This document shows positions 1 through 13,124 of a stretch of 64,000 nt of DNA, one piece after another. The notes beneath the pieces were generated by a model that had not been told where the DNA came from, did no database searches, and worked only from the letters and a program-made list of their open reading frames with translations. The translations under genes and the position numbers were made by a program. Position 1 is the stretch's first letter; each line of letters starts with the position of its first letter. This stretch comes from Pachyseris speciosa (Eukaryota; Cnidaria; Anthozoa; Scleractinia; Pachyseridae): positions 1,276,001 through 1,340,000 of the forward strand of contig JAEMWC010000022.1 of the NCBI GenBank assembly GCA_016490735.1. Direction: 5' to 3'.

Positions 1-850
1 TGGGTTTTGAATTTTGAAGTGTTGTCCCGGAATATTGTGTATTAAACTATGTCGCGGGTTGAAATTTTTTCCAACTTAGCAGTATTGCATAGAATATGAG
101 AATGAAATTATTTAGTTGAGCCGGCTGATATTTAACGATAAAGAATGCATCAAGAAATCATGATTACTGCTACAGTTTGGAACTCTTTACTACTCTAACT
201 TATAAAATTCAAGGTTTCAACCTCAAATGTATGATTTACCCTTGGTATTACCAGTGTGATTCTTCCCAAACCGGGTCAGTTGTGAGTTTAAAGACTCTTT
301 TTTATCAAAAAGAAAAAAATGTTGGCAATGCATCAAGTTAGAGATTCTACAATAGTGTATGTGAATGAAATTGTTTTCAAAATGATGTATATTCTTTCAT
401 ATATTCTTTCATATATTCATTATCACATGTACGTGCTCTAATAGATTATTATAATAAATGATCTTAAATGAAAATATTTGAGGTTATGCAAAGCGAGTGG
501 TATGAAACAAATATCATTGAAATTGAGCAAAAATAGCTTAATAATGGGGAGTACTGGGTTACGAACAATAAAACAAATGAATATATGTTTCTAGTAACAA
601 AAACGGCTATCTAATTATCGCGAATATCGAATACCGCACTAAATGGGGCCCTATACGATGCGTGGGGCTTGCTTTGTTAAGTAATTCGGCGAAAGAAAGA
701 CGTGTTGGCATTTTTTCTCTGTGCTAGTGTTTACTAATTATACTTGACTGGGTGACTTTAACTTGTCGAGTTTGTGGAATCAAAATGTGACCTTTCAATT
801 GAAAGATGTTCAGGCTAGCATTTTTACTTGGTTCTGTTCACGCTATAACA
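1..850. other. intergenic, nothing recognised
   Basis: AT-rich sequence with stops in all frames and no recognisable gene, RNA or element ends. Confidence 0.5.
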
Positions 851-1084
851 GGTGGTCCTACATGCGCTGATGAAAACATTTAAGTGATAACTGGCTAACT
901 TTGTTGTGATGCTTTTTATTAAGCTCTACCAATTGGTTCTAACTTTTGATTCTGTGGCTTAGGTCCATTCAAACGAAAACGTCTGAAAAATACTTTCCCA
1001 TGGTACTGTATGGTTCAGTACAAGGCCATTTCTAACTTTTAGCTCGTGGTTGAAAGTCTTAAGCGCATGTGACCATTTAAATGA

Positions 1085-1800
1085 AATTGAGCTACTGCAT
1101 GAGCAGTACTTTCCTGTGGTGCTGTTTGTTATGCTGTGCAAGGTGGTTCTAGCTTTCGAATCTGTGGGTAAAATCCTAAACTGTGACCATTGAAATGAAA
1201 ACCACTGAGCAGTACTTTCCTGTGGCAGTGCTGTTTGTTATGCTGCACAAGGTGGTTCTAACGTTCGAGTCTGTGGGTGAAATCATTCAAAAGAAAGCTG
1301 CTGAGCAGTACTTTCCTGTGGTGCTGTTTGTTATGCTGTACAAAGTTGTTGTCACTTTTGAGTCTGTGGATGAAATCCTTAAGTGTGACCATTCAAATGA
1401 AAGCCACTGAACAGTACTTTCCTGTGGTGCTGTTTGTTATAATGAGCAAGGTGGTTCTAACTTTCGAGTCTGTGGGTAAACTCCTAAGATGTGACCATTC
1501 AAATGAAAGCTGCTGAACAGTACTTTCCTGTGGTGCTGTTTGTTATGCTATGCAAGGTGGTTCTAACTTTTGAGTCTGTGGGTAAAATCCTATACTGTGA
1601 CCATTCAAATGAAAGCTATTGAGCAGCACTTCCCTGTGGTGCAGTTTATTATGCTGTGCAAGGTGGCTCTAACTTTCGAGTCTGTTGGTAAAATTCTAAG
1701 ATGTGACCCTTCAGTTGAAACTGATCTACTGAGCAGTACTTTCTTGCAGTGCTGTTTATCATACTGTACATTTAATTTTGTGCGTGAAATGCTATGTTAT
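1085..1800. repeat. ~106-bp minisatellite, about 6-7 units
   Basis: The phrase GAGCAGTACTTTCCTGTGG or a close variant recurs at about 1101, 1207, 1303, 1409, 1515, 1621 and 1731, giving spacings of 106, 96, 106, 106, 106 and 110 bp. Each unit continues with a TGCTGTTTGTTATGCTGT-like stretch, then a CAAGGTGGTTCTAAC-like stretch, then GAGTCTGTGGGTAAAATCCT or similar. Degenerate copies extend to about 905 on the left and 2000 on the right. The open frames across it come from the repeat and are not genes. The period is not a multiple of 3, so no constant peptide repeat would result. Confidence 0.9.
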
Positions 1801-2059
1801 CCTAAATTATGAGAAATACAACACTATGCTTGAAAATATGTCAACTATGTAGCTAGCTTGTGGAATAAAAATAGACAAAGACACCTACAGTATGACACAG
1901 GCTAAAATTACTAAAGACATAAAAAACATAAGAAAAGAAATTAGCGGTGTTTACTATGCTACACAAGGTTTTTCTATGATCTAACCTTCGATTTTGTGTA
2001 TGGGACCTCACAGATGAAATGAAATCTTTTGAGCACTACAGAACATTTTGCCAATTTTT

Positions 2060-5000
2060 ATTTTTGAAAAAATGCGCAACTTTTGCCTCAGGGGCAACTT
2101 ATTTGCAAAATCGGAAACTTCATTGTGACTGCACCGAATAATGCGAAATATTATGCCGAAACTATTATCAGTAGTATTGTTTAGGTTTCGGTTCTGGGAA
2201 GAAAAGGAAGCTTTGAGAAAAATGCAAAGTCATCGTCTGGCTGTATAGAACCAATTTATCACTATTTTATTGTTATTATTTTTGGTGCACTTAGCAACCA
2301 AAATAATGCGAGTTATAACTGAAGTCAAAGTAGCGGATGAGATTAAGAAAGAACGAGGAAGCCACTTTGCAATTCTTTTGTTTAAATGAACATCTTGAAT
2401 TGAATCAGTTAACTTTATCACTAATGGGGTCAAAACCTGAAGATGTCGCGTTTTTTCCGTCGATTAACTCTTTAGAAAAAAATCAGTCAGCCGAAAGTTC
2501 TTTGTTAACCCTTTCCTGTAGTAATATTTGTTACGCCGTATTTCAGGTAGTTTTAGCTTTCAATGTAACAAAAAAAAGAGAAAACAAAAGTACAACGATT
2601 TGAAAGAATGTTAATTAATGGGAAAGATTATCAAGTACTACAGAGCTGTTCACAGTGGCTCTAATCTTTCGATCAGTACTCTTTCTTTTGCATTATTTTT
2701 CGAAGCTAACTTTGCGATTTTTTGACCAGTATCTTACCTGTCAGATCTTGCTACTCTTCTAATGTATTGTATGAGATCTAAAGAGAACTCACCGATATAG
2801 GTTCCTTGGAGATCAGAGGACATATTGCGTAAGACTGAGGTTTAAAGCTCTAACGTTGCTGATGGATATCTAGTCAAAAAGCAAAGCAAGCAGAGAGCTT
2901 TTGAAATCTTTTTATTGGATTCCTGTAAGACAACATTCGAGGCAACTTCTTAGCAGTGTTGTCTGTGTTTAAGAATTGGTTCTTCAAACCGCTTCGTACC
3001 TTAAGTGCATTTATAATAGCAAGTCAGTATCGATAATACAATGGATTAGTGTTTCTTTTAAATCTTTTGATGTATCAAGTCATGTTGGGCTCTGGATAAG
3101 CTTAGATATCATAGATAAACGTGACAACCCTTCCCTGGGTGCAGGAATTTACATTCCTCGCAAATTGCATCGGGGAAACTTCAAGAACTTTCCCAAAATT
3201 TGTCAAGTCTTGTTCCGTTGTGTGCAGGAAGCTCCAACCAATCTGAGACGGTAAGAAAGGGAGGAATGGCACCTCGCGCTTTCCGGTAGTTACCTGAATT
3301 CAGCCACTTTCATCTTTAGCAAAGGTAATCGATAGAAAACGTTCCCGTTCTCAAAGTTTTGCGAGACGTGTGGTCATTTTTTTCAGGCACGATCCAGGTA
3401 ATCTTTTAAGAGTAAACAATTCCTTGCGTGAGTTTTGGCTATGATATCGGATTTGTCTTTCGCTGATTGGTTAATTGTTCCCGAGACACGCGAGAGTTTG
3501 TAAAATTCCTCTAATTTTTAAGCTGTTTGCCAAAGCGTTGCTACATTGACGTTTCCACCGCCCAATATTTATCAGATATACAACTAAAATGCTGGCCGTG
3601 TTTTGTAAGAAACGTAATTCGTCCATAAAAAAGATCTTTCAATTGTAACTGAAATCACAATTGAATTCTTTAACCATCGTTACGGTGTAAAAAGTTTCAT
3701 GTAATTACATTCTCCATTCTGATCTTATATAACTCGGTATTCAGTCCTATTAAAGCTATTTAAATAAACTTGTATTTGTTGTTAGCACAATATAGCGTTT
3801 TATTTCATCACTGTTTCTTCAGAATAGCTGATACGTACTTATAGCATGTTTCAGCTTCATTTCGACGTGACACATATTATTGCAGTTTTTGAAAGTGATG
3901 ATACGAAAAGGGACCTTGGCAAATACACATACGAATGGCTAGATAGGCGAAGCTTAACCCTGAGACTTTGATAAGTTAAAACAACGTACAGGGTACTCGA
4001 TCAGGCCCCATTCCAGTTTAATTGTTTTTCGTTTTCTGAGCCCTTTTGAAGGATTCTTCCGCGTACTCGATCAGCACTGAATGTTGCTCCACAATTCTCG
4101 CGCATGAATTTCCACAGATACAACCGAGTTCGTAATCCACTCATTGAGAAAAAGTTCCTTGATGACTTGCTTATTGCTACAGATAAAACGGGTCGCTAGA
4201 TTGCAATTAACTTTGAAGCTGGTTAATAAGGTTGTAAGTTCTCAATGCAGGGAGCAAATCTTACGGTGTCATCATTGGCAAGTGAACGCTTTTCAGCAAC
4301 ACTCTTCATTTGTTGTTTGTGGTTTCAGTATTTCAAAAAATTATATTTGAAATTTTTCATGGATTTTGGCGTCTCTTTGGACGCAAACCAGACAATTGTC
4401 CTAAAGAGTTGGGATCAAGTTTAACATAAGATTAACCATACCAACTCTATTCAAATTCCAGCGAATGAATTGAATATAACGAGAACATTTGGCTATCATA
4501 TCAAAATGATTTGACCCCTTCAAAGTGTGTCGAGAACTTTTCACCTTAAAATGGACATACAAAACTAATATTATACGACTTCCCAGCAGCTAAATTTAGG
4601 CTTGGAATACTAGTGCTAATTACAGTGCGGTTTTTAAAAATATTTCCTTTGCTATTTTTGAACACAACCTGAAAGCCTGATAGCATTGAAGCAATCGTTT
4701 TCAGACAGTCCCATTGCTAAATTTAACATTTTCAGTGATAATGTAGGTAGTTTTCCTGAGGCCGACGAATTATCTTGCGTTAAAAGGGTCAAAGAGATGT
4801 ACAGTCGTTGGTGCCCAGTTTAGGGCGCTGTCTGCTGCTGTCTAAAATGGACTAAATTTGTTCCCAGTTTGATCAGCCATTATATCATTGTTTTGACTCA
4901 TGGTGTTTTGCCGACACCGTGAGAAAGTTTACCAGTTCTTCTGAAGCGATTCGCTCAAAGCACACTTACTTTAACCACAGCAAATATTTGTTTTTATGCC

Positions 5001-5940
5001 GCCAGCAAGCCAATATCAGCAAATTCGTTCTCGTTAAAAGGTTGTTAATCTTAACGCATACCTAACAATAGACACCAATTGCGCTTCACGTTTTCTGTCC
5101 CACGGAAAACCCAAGAGAACAATATGCTTTTCACGGTTTATTTAAATGCGCTAATGGTTTATTCAAAAACACGCAAAATAACATGACTATTAGTCGCTAT
5201 GCTCAATGGATGTCAAGTTATGAGTATACTGCAAGCTCCATCGCAAACTCACCCAGGCGGTTTCTTTGATTGGAAAAGCAAATCGTATCATCCATAATAT
5301 TCTTTACCGAATAGTCCGAATTTTAATGGGATAAGAAAGACTGACATGGTCTTAAAAGCCGGAAAAAGTACTTAAAAAATACGGCCTCACTTCTTGTACT
5401 AATGCGTTGCTTTTCCTTTAAGTAAGGGTTTTCCTGGTTTGCGACTGGAGGGGACTGTGGTTTTATCCTTTCATCCGTTAAACACACAGACTGACTGGGT
5501 TATTCATTGCGTTCCAAACGACCTCCGAAATGTGCACTAAGCATAAAGAAATTGTGGGTCAATATTCGCTGAACACTAATTGCTTTGTTTGTGTCACAAC
5601 CGAAAAAGCGCAGGAACAGAGAACTAGTTGAAACTCAGAACAAGCCTGACCAAGACGGGGCACTGAACGCTTTCTCCTGGAAGCGGAGATACTGTAATTA
5701 ATAAAAGTGTACTTTGCCAGATCGACTACATCCCTGCAAACAATGGCAGTTTCTTGTGCCACCCACTAGGAAAATAACAAACAGAGATGTGTTTTGACAG
5801 GAAATTGTAGTGGGGGTGATGTATAACTCTTGTTAGTGACAACCACAAACAATAGGGGCGTGGATGTTAATTAACGCAAGTCTAAATGCGATTAGATCGT
5901 CTTATTCCTTAAACATCCGACCAGTTCGTGGCGGTCTCCG
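2060..5940. other. intergenic, upstream of the forkhead gene
   Basis: No coding frame, RNA gene or element ends recognised. It probably includes upstream regulatory DNA of the forkhead gene, but this cannot be shown from sequence alone. Confidence 0.4.
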
Positions 5941-5964
5941 GCGCTGGATCCTCTGTGACTAAAA

Positions 5965-5971
5965 TATTTAC
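5965..5971 (-). promoter_or_regulatory. candidate forkhead binding site
   Basis: TATTTAC on the plus strand reads GTAAATA on the minus strand, the core consensus bound by forkhead proteins. It lies about 300 bp upstream of the forkhead start codon, so autoregulation is possible. A 7-mer occurs often by chance in AT-rich DNA. Confidence 0.25.
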
Positions 5972-6264
5972 ACGAACACGGAAACAGCTACTCGTGCACG
6001 GGCGGTGAGCACCCTTTTCAGAAAGTACGTGATGATATCGATGTCTCTGTGGGGATAGGAATTAGAGTGAATTCGAGCCGCCACACAAAACACAATACCG
6101 ACCAGTACCATTAGCATTATTCAGTTGAAATATTGATACACTACGAGCCAATCACATCTCAATACAACAATCCCACTCGATACAAAAGCAAGCAACGCCA
6201 GAGCGCCAGCAGAACTTTAACAGACTTAACACAAGTAACATCATCGTATTCAGACTTTGAGATC

Positions 6265-7290
6265 ATGATTTCGTCAACTGAAGCCGGCGGGTCAGCCTTC
6301 ACTCCAGTCTCGATCCCCAAGTCACCTTCCGCGAATGATGCCGATGAAGAGAGAGATGTTGACCTTCACTGGAGACATGGCAATCCAACCCAGATGCCTT
6401 ATTCTCGTCATCTCTGGTCAGTTTGGGGTCCTTATTCTCCCACATTTGGTCCCTCTGCCATGGACCACGTTCTCAAGCCTTCAAGCCCTCCACTTTGGCC
6501 CATCTGTTCATTCGGGGGCCCAGCGTATCCATCATTTTGGAAGGAGCGATTTCACCAGTTCAGATTTGGTTCGTATTCTGACGAAGAGAAGCCAAGTCAG
6601 TCTTACATTGGACTGATCGCTGAAGCGATCCTGAGTTCACCAGATGAAAAACTTATCTTGAGTGATATCTACAACTACATCCTCACTCATTATCCTTACT
6701 TCAGAAACAAAGGGACTGGCTGGAGAAACAGCATTCGCCATAACCTTTCGTTGAACGACTGTTTCGTCAAGGCCGGCCGCAGTCCGAACGGGAAGGGCCA
6801 TTTCTGGGCCATCAGCTCGCTGTATTATGACGATTTCCGACGCGGAGACTTCAGGCGGAGAAGAATACAGAAGCGTTCGCATAAAAGCAGGAGGACATCC
6901 AGCGAGTCATCCAAAGAAGATGTAGTAATCTGCAAGGCGGAGAGCAGTGAAGAGGTGGGAAAATGTACTGAAGAACCAGACGAGGTTCTCGAATGTTCAA
7001 CAACAGACTGCGGTGATCAGAAGGACGAGCAAGTCTCAGAGAAAGTTCAAGTGTCTCAGGAAAAGCGCAAGTCATTTGACATGGCAAGCTTGTTAGCCCC
7101 AGACAGAGGACAGCGAGAAGCGGGCCTCCTGGTGCCGGTATATCCTCGACACTTTGAACCGAGTCTCGTGTACAACTCTTACCCGATGCATTCTGGCGAA
7201 TATATTTCTCCATCGCCCGCCTTTGACCGGCTTCATGCATCTGAACCGACCAGGCTTATCTTTCCTTACAATTACAGGCTTGCCTGCTAA
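6265..7290 (+). CDS. FOXQ2: forkhead transcription factor, FoxQ2-like
   Basis: A nuclear DNA-binding transcription factor in a single exon. The first in-frame ATG is at 6265 and gives 341 residues; the frame is open further upstream (to about 6133) but has no ATG there. The forkhead domain covers about residues 109-200. It contains YIGLIAEAILSSP, LSDIYNYIL, the recognition helix GWRNSIRHNLSLNDCF, and NGKGHFWAI followed by the basic wing RRGDFRRRR. GWRNSIRHNLSLN together with KGH[FY]W and a GD[YF]RRRR tail is typical of FoxQ2 rather than FoxD, FoxL1 or FoxB. The usual KPPYSYIALIAMAI opening is altered to KPSQSYIGLIAEAI. After an acidic, Ser-rich linker lies FDMASLL (residues about 271-277), an EH1-like motif of the kind that recruits Groucho/TLE. 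The N-terminus is rich in Pro and aromatic residues. The exact FoxQ2 paralogue cannot be assigned by eye; FoxQ1 or a divergent class is the alternative. Confidence 0.85.
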   Translation: MISSTEAGGSAFTPVSIPKSPSANDADEERDVDLHWRHGNPTQMPYSRHLWSVWGPYSPTFGPSAMDHVLKPSSPPLWPICSFGGPAYPSFWKERFHQFRFGSYSDEEKPSQSYIGLIAEAILSSPDEKLILSDIYNYILTHYPYFRNKGTGWRNSIRHNLSLNDCFVKAGRSPNGKGHFWAISSLYYDDFRRGDFRRRRIQKRSHKSRRTSSESSKEDVVICKAESSEEVGKCTEEPDEVLECSTTDCGDQKDEQVSEKVQVSQEKRKSFDMASLLAPDRGQREAGLLVPVYPRHFEPSLVYNSYPMHSGEYISPSPAFDRLHASEPTRLIFPYNYRLAC

Positions 7291-7435
7291 TTCAGACTTG
7301 TCTGTCTTGGTCAAAGAACTTTAACGTTGAAATGAACTGGTTCTGATCGTTGCTCTTGGGCAGCGGCGCCATATGGAACTTGTTGTGTTTCGTGTATTAT
7401 AGTCACAAGCCAGACTAAATGAGGAGATTTTGAAC

Positions 7436-7441
7436 AATAAA
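7436..7441 (+). terminator. poly(A) signal AATAAA
   Basis: A canonical AATAAA about 145 bp after the forkhead stop codon, on the same strand. It is the first such hexamer downstream and a plausible 3' end for this transcript. Confidence 0.5.
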
Positions 7442-7449
7442 AAGAACAC

Positions 7450-10400
7450 TGTTTGTAGGTTTAACTGGGAATGAAAGTTTGCGAATTGAAAGATAAAACT
7501 CCAATTAGGCTTGGATTTATCTATTATATTTCGGCACTGAAAGAGACAAATCGAAAACAAAAGGAAATGTAAAATATAATTCTAAAATATTCGACTATGT
7601 GGAATGAGAAATTATTCCTGTTATAGGGAATCAAATGAATTGAGCATATTGCAGTGCTGTAAAAAAGAATCTCTTTCAGTGAAAAGAAAATTACCGGTTG
7701 AAGTCACACAAATAAATTAAGGTGGAATTTACAAAGAAAATGAAATATAAATAATTACAGATTTGTTAATTTACTTATAGAGAAGAGAGGAAGTTAATGC
7801 AAGAGCTTTAAATTATTACTATGTGATGAGAATTAGGTATTTGAGGCTTAAATGCCAACTTGTACAAGTTTATTGTAGCTGTTTTTTTTTTTTTTTTGCC
7901 AGATTAGTGATTTCCTTAGGGAAGAGTAGCTGCTTGCATGCAAAGCTTAAACATTTGGTATATTCCTTCTGTTTTTGTGTAATAGCTCATAAACAAAGCG
8001 TAAACTGACAAGCCCACCTAAGGGCTTAAATCGTGCGTTTTAAAGAACTAGCTTCTTGAGTAGTTGTACATGCTTTAAGGAACTGAAATACATGTGGTTA
8101 GCGTCTCTGAATTTTGAATAAACCTCAATGGATCATTATTGCGGTTTCCTGATTAATTTATTGTTTTTCGCCGCACATTAATCTTTGTTTAAAACAAACC
8201 TTGATCTGTGTTTCAAAAGTAAACTATCGACGGATGGTAAACTTGTGAAGTTTGACGTGTCAGTTTAACAAAAACACAGAAGGTATAAAAATAAAACAAA
8301 CTCGACAGAACCGGAATTGAGTTTGGCTCGGAGACTGGTCGATATTCTGACGTAAGAGCACCTCTTAGCGGAAAGTTGTAGGCATTTTTTATTCATGCCA
8401 GAAAACGATTTCAGGTTGGCACGTTTCTGCTTCTACTCAAAAATGCCATCGATAATTCAAAGCTGGAAGGGATCTGAGCTATATTTAATAGGAAAATAAC
8501 ACTTCCGTGTTGCTTGAAAACCGCCAAAATTGCGTTCCTGTTGAAATAACTAGTAACATAGTTGAATTTAACAAGCGTCAAGGACCAGAATGAAATCTTT
8601 AAGGGAAATACGTCACTGTGTTCTTAAGATTGAAATGAGGGCAATATGACTCAATATCTTATTTCAAATATTTTTACTGTAAATTAAACATAGAAATGTC
8701 CTGAACAGGTAGTTATAATATCACAGCATATTTCGCCTATGGAACCGAGAACATTTGTTAAATATTGTTTGTTGGCGGAATTTAACAAGAAAAGACAGCT
8801 TAAACACACGTAATTGCAGAGTTTTCGACCCCACGCATCGTCTGCAACGTCGTTTCAGTTTGTAGAATATCGAAGCTGTTATTACTTCATATAGTATTCG
8901 ACAGAAACCTCTCTCTCATGATAAAAGGTGTTCTCAAAATACTTATGTACTTATAAAAGACAATAGATGAATGGAACGAATGATTAATTCCAATCTAATG
9001 GAGAGAGAGCGATTCCGGTTTTTTCGTTTAATTGAGTTAAAATACTGAATTGCTTTGTCAGTGCGAACTTACCGATTCTTAGACAAATGCAAAACTATCA
9101 TAAACCAATTTTGCCAAAAAATAAAGCTAACGCAACTCTATACATAATAACATGTTTGAATTTACGAGAATGGTACATTGGTATCTATATAGTTATAACC
9201 ACTGAATAAAATATATCAGTTTACGAGACGTGCAGAATAAAATTCTCCTAACCACTGCCATATCAATCAGATTATTAAGATAATCGCTAAAAATTTCACG
9301 AATGAGTTCCTGACTGATTGAAAGAAATCAGCCGCAAGTGGGAAATATCCATGATTCTACTGGATGAAAGCTTAAAGATGGATACATATATTTGTTGGAA
9401 AGTTATGAGGCTGTACTGACTTTGCTCTGTGAGACTTAGTGTTTATTACGCTACAGCTAAAGGTAGTCACGATGAGAGTCTGAGTGAAAACCCCAAACTC
9501 TGGCAGTTCAGATGAAAGCTATCCGCAGCCGTTGTATTCATGCAGTAGTGCTTTATTAAAAGATAAAATACATTTTTATTCAATGTTGAATTTGGTGTGA
9601 AAGGCGTAAACTGCAAGGCTAGCTGGCTTGTTGAACGTGCAGGTGAACTTACCCAAGATTATACCTATTGAAGTTTTGTGCATGGTGTGAATAAATCCTC
9701 GTCATTAAGTTTCGGCACTAAGAGCGTATCGTAAGAGGTGCAAGCTCTTTGTCAGTGCGCAATTATCGCTGGAACTGGAACAATAGTCTTCTTTGTAAGT
9801 ACGAACAAAGAAAACTTTCGTAAATCTACTCGTTCTCTGAGTTGTTACCCGGCACACTTGTTACTGACTCGGTTCGATTGGATCATGTCTGATCGAAGAG
9901 ATTAGTATAAATTCCAAAATCTAGTATCTGAGAACAAAATGAGTAGTCTGTAACTTATTATTAATTTTCTTCCACCAACTCAAAGTTCATGGCCATGTAA
10001 CTTTGTTCAAACTTCCATTTAGCAAAGCTGTTATTTTCACACGAACTGTTTTTATTGGCCTTTAAATATGAACTTATAGCCACAAAGGTGACCTTTTCAA
10101 AAGTGACAAAAAAGTTGATGGATGAGATTCAAGAATGGTTTTCCCGGCACACTTGATTAAAACGAAGAGAAACAAGGGGCTTCCTGCTAACTGAATAGGT
10201 GAATGAGCAGACTCAACTAATCTTAACTTAATGCTTCTATTGATGACAGGATATGTGTTAAACAATAAGTTATTTCAGTAATTTGAAAACCTCATGGATT
10301 AGCGTAATACAAATGAAAAGGCAATATATCGCTAGTGAAAAACCTACTGTTTAATTATAAAGGTTTACGTCCAAAGGTTACATTTCAAAAAATTTGACTA

Positions 10401-10740
10401 GATATTTCACAAACGGGTCGCAATGAATTTAGGTTCACTTAAAATCGAAATTAGGCTAAGGATTATGATTCTTGAAAGATATCACAGCCCGTATAATCAT
10501 TTGAACATATAATGCTAAATAAATCCTTTTGTTTGCAGTAGAGAATGTTGGAATCAGATGCTCTCATTTATTAACTTCTTGCAGTGTCAAAAGTATAATT
10601 AGAAACATTTCCTTGGTCTGTTGCAAGCAAAATGAGGCAGCAACTTGCTGTTACTGAGTTCAACATTTTTCATGTAACAATTAATATCAAAGTTTCAAAG
10701 CCTCGCACACTTTGTGACTGACTGGTTCTCCAGATGTAAA
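7450..10740. other. intergenic, nothing recognised
   Basis: AT-rich, with no credible coding frame, structural RNA or paired element ends. Confidence 0.45.
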
Positions 10741-10757
10741 TCGATCGTAGATACTAG

Positions 10758-10925
10758 TTGCATTAGTAGTAGTAGTAGTAATAATAATACTAATAATAAT
10801 AGTAAAAATAAATATAATAAATATTAATAATAATAAAATGATGATGATGATCATAATAATAATAATCATAATGACGATAGTGATAATACTTTCTCTGTTA
10901 AAATTATTATTACTACTATTTTAAA
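10758..10925. repeat. AT-rich trinucleotide simple repeat
   Basis: Runs of TAG, TAA, AAT and ATG triplets, imperfect and mixed. The long Ile/Met-rich minus-strand frame across it is an artefact of this composition. Confidence 0.85.
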
Positions 10926-10929
10926 TAAT

Positions 10930-13045
10930 TATAATAAGGTACCAAATGTAATATATTGAAGTTTTGAAAACGCATGATACAGCTTCCTGTCTTTTACATC
11001 AAATTTTTACAAACTCTGTCAGTATGAAAAAATAACAAAGCTTGTATATCGTAACGTTTGGAAACTGTATCATTAAAAATACTGGGTTACCTTACATTAC
11101 AGGGTTTTTTCTTTAAATCTCAGATGATCAGAAATTGCAAATCTTTAACATAAAATTTCTTTTGTCAAACATTTATTCATTATAGAACATTAACAAAAGT
11201 TAGGCCGGATAGTAAAAGATCCTCGTGGGAGGCGTGATCAAATAGAACAAAAATTCTCAACAAAACAATTGAGATATTTGATTTTATCTGAAAATGACCA
11301 ACATAAGACAACATGCAAAAATACAACATTAGCTTTAATACATTTTGTTCTTTGTTCTATGCTCAATTGTTCCGTGCTGAATAAAAGAATTGGTGTAATA
11401 TTGCTATCATAGAAGGAAATCATTTTAGCCATTAATTTAAACCTACTATGACTAGAATATTTTTGCAAATATTTCATTTCAAAGTTTATTTTAGAATTTT
11501 TTTTTTTGTTTTGCAAATTTTTGTAGTACTGGAGAAAGTGGAAGGCTGGTGCGCGGTGTAGTTAGCATGGAAATATAAATTTCATACGGATACATCTCTA
11601 CAAATTCAGTAAATATTTAAAATACTGAAACAAAGGTGTCAAACTGGAAATAGAAAAACCGTGAAAACTAAACAAATGAAATCAGTATATTATCAGCTCG
11701 TTATAACCTTTGTTATTTGGCAACTGTCTCGATTTCCTGTATACCAAAGAATCGATTAAGGTCTTGAATGCTCTATACCTGACGCGTGGACAGTTTTGTC
11801 TCGGCTACCACCATCTTTCAAAGCTTTTCTCTTCCATTCTTTTCTGCTTGCTCATTAACGCGTTGGCCGGGTGCTTGGTGAGCGAGTGATTCTATGGTTG
11901 CAAATCTCAGGCACAAAAACCAATATATCCACTAATGTATTGACAATGTAGAAGTATATTGTGCCTGGGAAAGTATCTGGCATTAAACTTTTGATCCTTT
12001 TAACGACCAATTGATAAATGTGATAAAGGTTTCGAATAAACTGTTTTAAGTTGAAAGACCTGAAATCCTGCCAAAAAAAAAAGTTTTAACGTACAATAAC
12101 GGCTTTATATTGCGAACTTGTTACAATTACAAAAGTGTATCAATCAAAATATTGTTAATTTCTGTTTGCTTTTCAATATTCTTCTTCGTACAACTGCGTT
12201 TTTCTTCGATTTCGTAAACCAGCGCATTCTGCTGCTAGTTTGCAAACTTAGTAACATCTTTACTGGTCCAGAGTTTACTACGGCTTACTGACATCTATTG
12301 ATTTTACAGACTCGCTGGATTGCCTGAGTTTGCTAATCACTAAACATCAATCATAACGCTCACTACTTTACTGATAAGCAAAACCACTGCCTGAAAACGT
12401 GTCCATCCTTGAACGGAATAATCGGACAGCTTCTCTGTAAATACAAACAATATGATAAAATCGATATTTTAATATTTTTCAGCATTTGTGGACATATTTA
12501 AAAGCTAAATTTTCTTTCGTTTCCTGGGTGCGATATTAAACTTTGCAGCTCTCAAAACTGATAACAAAAAAAAGCATTACACAAGTCTGTAATGCGATTA
12601 AAACGAAAATGAAGTCGTTTTGTTAAGACATTATCAATGGAAAAAAGTAGTTCATCAAATTATTTAAAAATAATACAGTGACGAGTACGTTTAGGCATGC
12701 AACTCATGAATGGTTACGGACTTGAGTCATCTTCAAGGTATTCAGACGATCCTCTCCGTGGAAACTGAAACTCGACGTAAGCTAACCGCTCTAAACAGAA
12801 TACATTCCAGCCAGCGTTCAGTCCGAGAGGCCTGGTGGAAGAGGATGGTGGGGGAGGGGTCCTTAGTAAAGTTTCACATGGGGGCTCCATCCAAAGTTTC
12901 AACCCGTAGGAGTTTACGTGCCATGTGACCGCCTGCTCAAAGCTTGATAAAAGTTGAACTCTTTCTTATACCTCAGTAACAAGTCAAAGCCACCCAGAGT
13001 ACCTCTTATTTCACGCAGGAGTATCTATACTCTTTATAATAACTT
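10930..13045. other. intergenic, nothing recognised
   Basis: No supported gene or element. Short frames near 11.2-11.5 kb and 12.7-12.9 kb lack recognisable domains. Confidence 0.4.
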
Positions 13046-13048
13046 TGT

Positions 13049-13124
13049 GTCGTGCAATTTGGCCTGAAATCATACACGTAATTTCAAAATTTGAAGTATG
13101 ATTTCAGACCAAAATTGCATGACG
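13049..13124. repeat. short inverted repeat (hairpin element)
   Basis: GTCGTGCAATTTGGCCTG is matched in reverse by a CAGACCAAAATTGCATGAC-type arm, continuing through AAATCATAC / GTATGATTT. The arms are about 27 bp with a spacer of about 20 bp. It resembles a tiny MITE or the core of one. Confidence 0.6.

Noticed and set aside
2705..2725. Match AACTTTGCGATTTT to the 44-nt loop at 47.6 kb
   Set aside because: Only 14 bases in AT-rich DNA, with no flanking hairpin; probably chance.
6637..7314. Minus-strand frames opposite the forkhead gene
   Set aside because: Shadows of a clearly conserved plus-strand protein.
10687..10869. Ile-rich minus-strand frame resembling a membrane segment
   Set aside because: It is translated ATT/ATA simple repeat.
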